From Verrucomicrobiota bacterium (GTDB taxonomy: Bacteria > Verrucomicrobiota > Kiritimatiellia > JAKQHR01), in NCBI GenBank assembly GCA_029557905.1, contig JAKQHR010000010.1:1-34968 (forward strand): a stretch of 34,968 bases of DNA, given 5' to 3'. Shown here piece after piece: positions 29,572-34,968 of this stretch (positions are counted from its first letter, which is position 1; each line of letters opens with the position of its first letter). Made by a program: the position numbers and the translations under genes. Under the pieces are notes generated by a model. That model had not been told where the DNA came from. It saw only the letters and a list, made by a program, of their open reading frames with translations, and did not search any database.

Positions 29572-31290
29572 TTATCCTTCAGAGAGTGTTTCGTCTTCTT
29601 CCGAGACGCGCAGGACTTCCTCAACCGTGGTCACGCCCTGCAGGGCTTTGGTCCAGCCGTCCTCGCGCAGCGTGTGCATTCCGCGACGGAGCGCCTCGGT
29701 CTTGATGGCCGCCGAGGAGGCGCGCGCCACAATCAGCGGGCGGATGTGGTCGTCCACCGCGAGAATCTCATAGATGCCGGTCCGTCCGCGGAAGCCGGTC
29801 ATGCGGCATTCCTCGCAGCCGGCGGCTGTATGAAGCGTGCCCTCGCTGAGCCGCTCCATCGGAAACCCGATGTTCGCCAGGGAGGCCTTGTCCACCGGCA
29901 GCGGCTGGCGGCAGGCGGGACACAGGCGCCGCACCAGGCGCTGGGCCACCAGCCCCTCGACCGACGAGGCCACCAGAAAGGGTTCGATCCCCATGTCCAG
30001 CAGGCGCGTGACGGCACCGGGGGCATCGTTGGTGTGCAGCGTGCTGAAAACAAGATGCCCCGTGAGCGCGGCGCGGATGGCGATTTCCGCAGTCTCGCGG
30101 TCGCGGATTTCCCCCACCATGATCACGTCGGGATCCTGGCGCAGAATGTGACGAAGCCCCATCGCAAAGGTCAGACCTATCTGCGGGCGGACATTGATCT
30201 GGTTCACGCCCTCCATCTCGTATTCGATCGGTTCCTCAATGGTCAGGATGCGCTTGTCCACGGAATTGATGGTGTGAAGCCACGCATAGAGAGAGGTGGA
30301 TTTCCCGGAGCCTGTCGGGCCGGTCACCAGCAGGATGCCGTGCGGCTTGTGAATCATTCTGGTCAGGATCTTCGAGTCGCGCGCATCCATGCCCAGCTTG
30401 TCCATGCCCAGCATGCCGCTGGAACGCATCAGAAGACGAAGACTCACGCTTTCGCCGTACACCGTCGGCATGGTGGACACGCGCACGTCAATCTCCTCGC
30501 CTCGAATGCGCAGGCTGATGCGGCCGTCCTGCGGGAGGCGCTTCTCGGCAATGTCCATGTTGCTCATGACCTTGATGCGGGAGATAATGGCCGACTGGAA
30601 ACGCTTGAGCTGCGCGGGGACCGGCGTTTGATGAAGCACTCCGTCCACGCGGTAGCGGATGCGCAGGGAGGTTTCCATCGGCTCCATATGGATGTCCGTT
30701 GCGCGGTCCTGATGCGCTTCCCAGATGATCTGGTTGACGAACTTGACAACCGAAGCCTCCTGGTCCAGATCGCTGAGATCGGCCGGCAGCAGGTCCTCCT
30801 CTGACGCCACCTCAATGCGGTCGTGCTGAATCATCTGGTCGAGGGTGTCCGCCCCGACGCCGTAGAACTTCTTGGATGCCTTGCTGAGATCGTCCGCCGT
30901 GCTCAGCGCCAGCCGGATCCGGAAACCGGATGCGAGGCGCAGCGCATCGACGAGCCCCGGATGAAAGGGATTGTGGGTGGCCACGCGCAGGGCCCCCTTT
31001 TCCATGGTGACGGGCACCACATTGTACTGAAAAACCGCCTTGGTCGGGAGTTTCTGGAGCACGGAGGCGTCAATCACGGTGCCGGCGAGGCGCACAAAGG
31101 GAATATCCATGGCCTTCGCCAGCGCCTTCAGGAACTCGTCGTCCCGGGCATACCCCATATCGAGAACCACATCGGTGATGGACATGCCGTTCTGCTGCTG
31201 GCGCTGAAGGATATCCTCCACCTGCGCGGACGTGAAAAGCCCGGTCTGCTCCAGCAGTCCGGCCAGTTTCTGTGTTCCTGCGGTTGTCAT
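29572..31290 (-). CDS. gspE: Secretion ATPase GspE
   Basis: 572 aa. It powers pseudopilus assembly from the cytoplasm. I start at ATG 31288-31290 (MTTAGTQKLAG) with AGAGGA upstream; a TTG at 31317 is a less likely start. The N-terminus (about 5-150) is a GspE/PilB N1-type domain (LFTSAQVEDILQRQQQNGMSITDVVLDMGYA). The ATPase has Walker A GPTGSGKSTS (near 323), an Asp box (ILTIEEPIEYEMEGVNQ), Walker B DPDVIMVGEIRD (near 388) and a His box STLHTND (near 416). Four cysteines, CPAC (near 456) and CEEC (near 491), form the zinc-binding site of GspE. All catalytic residues are present. PilB is the near relative, but the gsp context favours GspE. Confidence 0.95.
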   Translation of the reverse strand: MTTAGTQKLAGLLEQTGLFTSAQVEDILQRQQQNGMSITDVVLDMGYARDDEFLKALAKAMDIPFVRLAGTVIDASVLQKLPTKAVFQYNVVPVTMEKGALRVATHNPFHPGLVDALRLASGFRIRLALSTADDLSKASKKFYGVGADTLDQMIQHDRIEVASEEDLLPADLSDLDQEASVVKFVNQIIWEAHQDRATDIHMEPMETSLRIRYRVDGVLHQTPVPAQLKRFQSAIISRIKVMSNMDIAEKRLPQDGRISLRIRGEEIDVRVSTMPTVYGESVSLRLLMRSSGMLGMDKLGMDARDSKILTRMIHKPHGILLVTGPTGSGKSTSLYAWLHTINSVDKRILTIEEPIEYEMEGVNQINVRPQIGLTFAMGLRHILRQDPDVIMVGEIRDRETAEIAIRAALTGHLVFSTLHTNDAPGAVTRLLDMGIEPFLVASSVEGLVAQRLVRRLCPACRQPLPVDKASLANIGFPMERLSEGTLHTAAGCEECRMTGFRGRTGIYEILAVDDHIRPLIVARASSAAIKTEALRRGMHTLREDGWTKALQGVTTVEEVLRVSEEDETLSEG

Positions 31291-31383
31291 GCGCTCATTC
31301 CTCTGCGGCCGGGACAAAGCCCGGCAAATTGTTTATACACCTGTTTGACCGAAAATCCCGGCCGCTGTTCAGAATCAGCGCCA

Positions 31384-31761
31384 TCAGTGCTTGCTGCTGC
31401 GCTTGATCAGGATCTCGCGGATCGGAACAAACAGGTCCTCCAGCGTGAAGGGTTTGTCCACAAAACCGCTGACGCCCAGATTCACCAGTCTCTGAAAGGT
31501 ATCGTCATTAATAAAGGCGGAAAGCACAATAATATCCATGTCCGGGCGCTCGGCATGGCCGGTTTCGATGATTTCCAGCCCGTCCACCGGCACCATGTGC
31601 AGATCGGTCACCATGATGTCCACTTCCTCCAGGCCGCGGAGGATTTTCAGAGCCTCGAGGCCGTCCCCGACCGGAAGAACCTGATGGCCCTCCGAACGCA
31701 GCACGCTTTCGAGCATATTGCGCACGTCCGGCTCATCGTCCACTATCATAATTTTTGCCAT
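31384..31761 (-). CDS. Single-domain response regulator
   Basis: 125 aa, a REC domain alone. Acidic residues sit in IVDDEPD (about 7-11); the phospho-acceptor is Asp52 or 53 in VTDLHM; serine in VLSAF replaces the conserved Thr; Lys in VDKPF is conserved. There is no output domain, so it would act like CheY or Spo0F by binding a partner. The kinase is not in the window. It lies 93 nt upstream of gspE on the same strand, so it may lead the secretion operon; this suggests, without showing, control of secretion by phosphorylation. GGGG lies before the ATG. Confidence 0.92.
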   Translation of the reverse strand: MAKIMIVDDEPDVRNMLESVLRSEGHQVLPVGDGLEALKILRGLEEVDIMVTDLHMVPVDGLEIIETGHAERPDMDIIVLSAFINDDTFQRLVNLGVSGFVDKPFTLEDLFVPIREILIKRSSKH

Positions 31762-31789
31762 AAAGCCCCACTCAGGATTGAACAGTCAG

Positions 31790-31818
31790 ATTTAAGCGGT
31801 TCAGCAGGTATCCTACAA
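31790..31818 (-). promoter_or_regulatory. Candidate promoter for the response-regulator/gsp operon
   Basis: On the minus strand TTGTAG (31813-31818) and TTAAAT (31790-31795) are 17 bp apart, 28 nt before the response-regulator ATG. The spacing is ideal and both hexamers are fair sigma70-type matches. Confidence 0.35.
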
Positions 31819-31851
31819 GCTCTGTTTTAGGCCCTGCCCGGCGGATTTGGT

Positions 31852-31880
31852 TTGTTTTTTCGCTTTCCCGCGCCTAAAAT
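31852..31880 (+). promoter_or_regulatory. Candidate promoter for the plus-strand operon
   Basis: TTGTTT (31852-31857) and TAAAAT (31875-31880) are 17 bp apart and lie 26 nt before the thioredoxin-like ATG. AAGGAG (31892-31897) is then a well-placed ribosome-binding site. With the opposite candidate at 31790-31818 this makes a divergent promoter region. Confidence 0.45.
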
Positions 31881-31906
31881 CTGCACATTTATAAGGAGAC
31901 TGAACT

Positions 31907-32611
31907 ATGAAACCGGCCGGTGTGGTTTTCTTTGTGCTTGTGATGATGGGGATTCCCGCCCCGGCCCAGGAGGAGTCCCGCATCTGGACCTCCGTCAGCG
32001 GCGCCAAAATCGAAGCCGCCCTCGATTCCATTCGAAGCGACATGGTGGTTCTTAACAAAAGCGGCGGAGGACAGGTGAGAATCCGCCTGAATCAGCTCAG
32101 CAGCGCGGATCAGGTGTACGCCCGAAGCCGGACCTCAAAAACCCCGGCGCGGATAAACGCAAAAGAGCCGGACGCTGCGGTCCCTTCGGCCATTGAGGAA
32201 CTGTTTGGCGACCGGCTGATCAACGCAAAAAAGCAGAGTATCTCCCCGGCCACGCTGTCAGGCAGAAAGATCGGCATCTATTTTTCCGCCCACTGGTGCC
32301 CGCCCTGCCGCGCCTTCACCCCCAAACTGGTCGAGGTCTACAATCAGCTCAAGACCGACAGCAAACCGTTCGAAATTGTTTTTGTCAGCAGCGACCGGGA
32401 AGAGCAGGAAATGATGAACTACATGAAGGAGATGGACATGCCCTGGCTGGCTCTCCGGTACGGCGACAAGCACATCGCCAAGCTGAAGGAGCGCTTCCAG
32501 GTTGCGGGCATTCCCACACTGGTGATTGTGGACGACAAGGGCAACACCATTTCCGCCAATGCGAGGGGGGACGTTGCGAGCAAAGGGGCAGCCGCCTTCG
32601 ATGCATGGTGA
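31907..32611 (+). CDS. Exported SHD1-thioredoxin fusion protein
   Basis: 234 aa. A signal peptide (VVFFVLVMMGIPAPAQ) ends near residue 21. Residues about 25-75 (RIWTSVSGAKIEAAL, then VRIRLNQLSSADQVY) match the SHD1-like domain that PVC bacteria often place next to exported enzymes. The thioredoxin fold follows (about 95-230), with active site HWCPPCRAF (near 130) as in tryparedoxin and nucleoredoxin, IVFVSSDREEQEM and the cis-proline IPTLVIVD. A periplasmic dithiol oxidoreductase role follows from the family; its electron partner is not in the window. The last residue is Trp, directly before the TGA. AAGGAG lies nine nt upstream of the ATG. It heads a four-gene plus-strand operon; tatD follows after one nt. 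Confidence 0.9.
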   Translation: MKPAGVVFFVLVMMGIPAPAQEESRIWTSVSGAKIEAALDSIRSDMVVLNKSGGGQVRIRLNQLSSADQVYARSRTSKTPARINAKEPDAAVPSAIEELFGDRLINAKKQSISPATLSGRKIGIYFSAHWCPPCRAFTPKLVEVYNQLKTDSKPFEIVFVSSDREEQEMMNYMKEMDMPWLALRYGDKHIAKLKERFQVAGIPTLVIVDDKGNTISANARGDVASKGAAAFDAW

Positions 32612-32612
32612 C

Positions 32613-33389
32613 ATGAAGCTCTTTGATTCCCATTGTCATTTGCAGGATGAACGGCTGGCCGGCAGACTGGATGCCGTAATCGAACGCGCCTGCAGGGCCG
32701 GTGTCCGGCGCATCATCTGCTGCGGGAGTTCCGAGAGCGATTGGCACCGCGTTGCGGAACTGGCAGACAGATACGACTTCATCCGTCCCGCCTTCGGCCT
32801 GCATCCGTGGTATATAGCGGGAAGATCAAAGGACTGGCTGGCGGACCTCGAACGGTTCCTGACGGAAAGGCCTTCGATGACCGGCGAGATCGGACTGGAT
32901 CACGCGGTGGATGAGCGCAATGACGAGGATCAGGAAGCGGTCTTTGCCGTTCAAATGGAACTGGCCGCACGGCTGGACCGGCCCGTCACCATCCACTGCC
33001 GGCGCGCATGGGACCGGCTGCCGGTTCTGCTGAAAGAAATGAAGACCCGTCCCCGGTTCATGATTCATTCCTATTCCGGCGGCGCCGAACTCATGGGCCC
33101 GCTGGCAGAACTTGGCGCATTTTTTTCTTTTTCCGGTTCGATCACACTGAACGGCAACCGGAAAGGCATCCGGGCGGCGGCCGCCTGCCCCGCCGACCGG
33201 CTTCTGCTTGAAACCGACGCCCCCGACATCCCCCCGCTCCTGCCCGACGGCAGGCGCGCCGAAATGAGCGAACCCGCCAGCCTGACGCTTGTGCTGAAAG
33301 TGGCGGCCGCCGCCCGCGGCGTTTCCGATGTTGATTTGGCCGCCCAGGTGTGGGAGAACTCCTGCCGCTTCTGCGATCTCGAAACATGA
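32613..33389 (+). CDS. TatD-family metal-dependent hydrolase
   Basis: 258 aa, normal length. ATG 32613 (MKLFDSHCHL) gives the usual family start; an ATG at 32601 (MHGDMKLF) would overlap the thioredoxin gene and is possible. Metal ligands are visible: HCH (7-9 region), Glu in TGEIGLD, His in TIHCRRAW, His in MIHSYSGG and Asp in LLETDAPD. TatD proteins are cytoplasmic DNases or D-aminoacyl-type hydrolases with a TIM-barrel fold; the precise substrate cannot be read from sequence. The stop overlaps the next start as ATGA. No strong ribosome-binding site is seen, consistent with coupling to the upstream gene. Confidence 0.92.
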   Translation: MKLFDSHCHLQDERLAGRLDAVIERACRAGVRRIICCGSSESDWHRVAELADRYDFIRPAFGLHPWYIAGRSKDWLADLERFLTERPSMTGEIGLDHAVDERNDEDQEAVFAVQMELAARLDRPVTIHCRRAWDRLPVLLKEMKTRPRFMIHSYSGGAELMGPLAELGAFFSFSGSITLNGNRKGIRAAAACPADRLLLETDAPDIPPLLPDGRRAEMSEPASLTLVLKVAAAARGVSDVDLAAQVWENSCRFCDLET

Positions 33390-34156
33390 CAAAGGCGGCA
33401 CAATCATTTTCACGCGTTGAACTCCTGCTGGGCGAAGAGGGATTCGCCAGGCTTCAGGCATCCTTCGTCGTTGTGGCCGGAATGGGCAGCGTGGGGTCGT
33501 TCGCCGTCGAAAGCCTTGCCCGCACAGGCGTTGGACATCTCCGGCTTGTGGATTTCGATGTCGTCAACCGCAGCAACATCAACCGCCAGCTCTATGCGCT
33601 GGAAGCCACCATCGGCCGCAAGAAAGTCGAAATCGCCCGCGAGCGGGTGATGCAGATCAATCCCGCCTGCCATGTCGAAGCGCTGGAACTGTTCATTGAC
33701 GATACGAACGTCAGCCGGGTGCTGGCGAACAAACCGGCTGTCGTGATTGACGCGATAGACAGCGTGAATCCCAAGGCGACGCTGCTGGCCGCCGCGGTTG
33801 AGGCCGGAATCCCTGTCGTTTCCGCGATGGGCGCGGCCACGCGCACCGATCCCTCCTGCATTCATGTGGCCGATATTCACAAGACCCATGGCTGCCCCCT
33901 TGCCCGCATGATCCGGAAACGACTGGGGAAGCGGGGAATCAAGCATGGAATCCGCTGCATCTATTCCACCGAAAAAACCTCGGACGACCACCGGCTGGAT
34001 GCCGATGATCCCGAAACCGACAGCGAGCGGACCGTTGACCGCGGCCGGAAGCGCGATGTCCTCGGGAGCATCTGCAGCATTCCCGGAATCTTCGGGCTCA
34101 TCGCCGCCCGCGAAGCCGTCTTTCAAATTCTGAAGGGGACCCAGCCATGCAACTGA
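33386..34156 (+). CDS. tcdA: TcdA/ThiF-like (E1-type) enzyme
   Basis: 256 aa. ATG 33386 (MTKAAQSFSRVELLLGEEG) overlaps the tatD stop by four nt; a GTG at 33350 is in frame but less likely. The E1-like Rossmann domain has GMGSVGSFAVESLARTGVG (adenylate binding), LVDFDVVNRSNINRQ and VIDAIDSVNPKATLL. The later segment, DIHKTHGCPLARMIRKRLGKRGI and CIYSTEK, is typical of TcdA (CsdL), which dehydrates t6A37 in tRNA to the cyclic form ct6A using ATP. MoeB/ThiF-type sulfur carriers are the alternative, but the size, the lack of a Cys-rich zinc site and the STE motif favour TcdA. It sits between tatD and a NamZ gene, which does not explain its role. Confidence 0.87.
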   Translation: MTKAAQSFSRVELLLGEEGFARLQASFVVVAGMGSVGSFAVESLARTGVGHLRLVDFDVVNRSNINRQLYALEATIGRKKVEIARERVMQINPACHVEALELFIDDTNVSRVLANKPAVVIDAIDSVNPKATLLAAAVEAGIPVVSAMGAATRTDPSCIHVADIHKTHGCPLARMIRKRLGKRGIKHGIRCIYSTEKTSDDHRLDADDPETDSERTVDRGRKRDVLGSICSIPGIFGLIAAREAVFQILKGTQPCN

Positions 34157-34968
34157 CCCGGCAATCTCCCGGTTTCCAGCCGGGCATCAATGTGCTGGCA
34201 GAAAAGCATGCCGGCCTGCTGGAAGGCCGGCGGATCGGGCTGGTGGCCCATGGGGCCAGTGTGGACATCAACGGAATTCATACCGCACGACTTGTGCAAA
34301 GCAGGTTCGGGAGCGGACTCAAATGCATCTTCGGGCCCGAGCACGGTTTTCTGGGAACAGCGGCCGCCGGAGATGCCGTGGATAACGCCCGTCATCCCGA
34401 ATGGGGAATTCCAATTTATTCCCTTTACGGAGAAACCCGCAAGCCGACAGCGGCAATGCTGGCGGATCTGGATGTGCTCATCGTGGATCTGCAGGACCTC
34501 GCCGTGCGCTGCTACACCTATGTCTCCACGCTTCGCCTCGTCATGGAAGCCGCCGCCGAACACGGCATTGATGTCATCGTCGCGGACCGGCCGGTTCCCT
34601 TCCCCAATGTGTGCGACGGGCCAATGCTGGATCCCACTTTTGAAAGTTTTGTCGGCATGATCTCCGCTCCGCTGATCTACGGCATGACACCCGCCGAGAC
34701 CTCGCTGTTCCTGAAAAAGCAAATGATGCCCGATGTTTCGCTGTATGCAGTTCCCATGTCCGGATGGCATCGGAGCGCCGGATGGCCGGGCCTCGCACCA
34801 TGGAATCCGCCGTCGCCGGGAATCCTCACATGGGAAACGGCCATGATCTATCCCTCGCTCGTCTGCTGCGAGGCGCTCCCGATGCTCGACTGCGGCCGCG
34901 GAACACAGAACATATTCCGGATCGTGGCGGCCCCGTGGATCCGCGCGGAAGAACTCAGGGAAAAGCTG
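34147..34968 (+). CDS. NamZ-family (DUF1343) exo-beta-N-acetylmuramidase, 3' end beyond window
   Basis: At least 274 codons; the frame is open at the right edge. ATG 34147 overlaps the tcdA stop by 10 nt and follows GAAGGGG. Conserved family text is clear: GRRIGLVAHGASVD, IFGPEHGFLG (near residue 62), IPIYSLYGETRKPTAAML, DVLIVDLQDLAVRCYTYVST (near 116), VADRPVPF, FESFVGMISAPLIYGMT, VPMSGWHR and LDCGRGTQN. Characterised members remove terminal MurNAc from peptidoglycan fragments during cell-wall recycling. No signal peptide is seen (MQLTRQSPGFQPG), so a cytoplasmic location is suggested if the start is right. Catalytic residues beyond the edge cannot be checked. Confidence 0.9.
   Translation, partial: MQLTRQSPGFQPGINVLAEKHAGLLEGRRIGLVAHGASVDINGIHTARLVQSRFGSGLKCIFGPEHGFLGTAAAGDAVDNARHPEWGIPIYSLYGETRKPTAAMLADLDVLIVDLQDLAVRCYTYVSTLRLVMEAAAEHGIDVIVADRPVPFPNVCDGPMLDPTFESFVGMISAPLIYGMTPAETSLFLKKQMMPDVSLYAVPMSGWHRSAGWPGLAPWNPPSPGILTWETAMIYPSLVCCEALPMLDCGRGTQNIFRIVAAPWIRAEELREKL

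Overview
The window looks like a chromosomal stretch from a GC-rich, Gram-negative-type bacterium of the PVC group, most likely Kiritimatiellota or a close relative. That placement is inferred from gene style: FG-GAP arrays with 'GGTNAWGQVKKL' spacers, 'ETDPVW' surface repeats, an SHD1-thioredoxin fusion, a TMEM43-like protein beside secretion genes, and a NamZ (DUF1343) gene. No rRNA, tRNA, CRISPR array, phage or transposase gene was seen.

Layout. Everything from 1 to 31761 is on the minus strand; 31907-34968 is on the plus strand, with divergent promoter candidates between. In minus-strand order: a solo response regulator (31761-31384); a type II secretion cluster gspE-F-G-H-I-J-K, a 91-nt gap, then a PilM/GspL-like gene, a PilO/GspM-like gene and gspD; a TMEM43-family membrane protein; a HEAT-like protein and an HD-GYP phosphodiesterase sharing a related N-terminal domain; an RhlB-like DEAD-box helicase; efp with its lysyl-modifying enzyme epmA; a 512-nt noncoding gap with strongly phased T-tracts; a small secretin-like periplasmic protein; gyrB-gyrA; and two large repetitive exported proteins, one with YadA-head-like and ETDPVW repeats and one with a long FG-GAP array that runs off the left edge. 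The plus-strand operon encodes an SHD1-thioredoxin, a TatD-family metalloenzyme, a TcdA/ThiF-like enzyme and a NamZ-like exo-muramidase that runs off the right edge.

How the genes fit together. The secretion genes are tightly packed (ATGA and GTGA overlaps) and probably co-translated. They encode ATPase, platform, pseudopilins, assembly proteins and secretin, but gspC and the prepilin peptidase are not in the window. The repetitive exported proteins could be substrates of such a system, but nothing here proves that.

The most unusual signal is a 77-bp element present twice (5850-5926 and 26116-26192). Each copy holds three 15-bp near-palindromes of the form TTCCA-N5-TGGAA at exactly 31-bp spacing, about three helical turns, and begins a few bases after a stop codon (gyrA; gspJ). 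At gspK the element is translated through all three frames and lengthens the prepilin leader. A second noncoding signal is an approximately 107-bp run of T-tracts phased at about 10.2 bp (12285-12391), expected to be intrinsically curved DNA.
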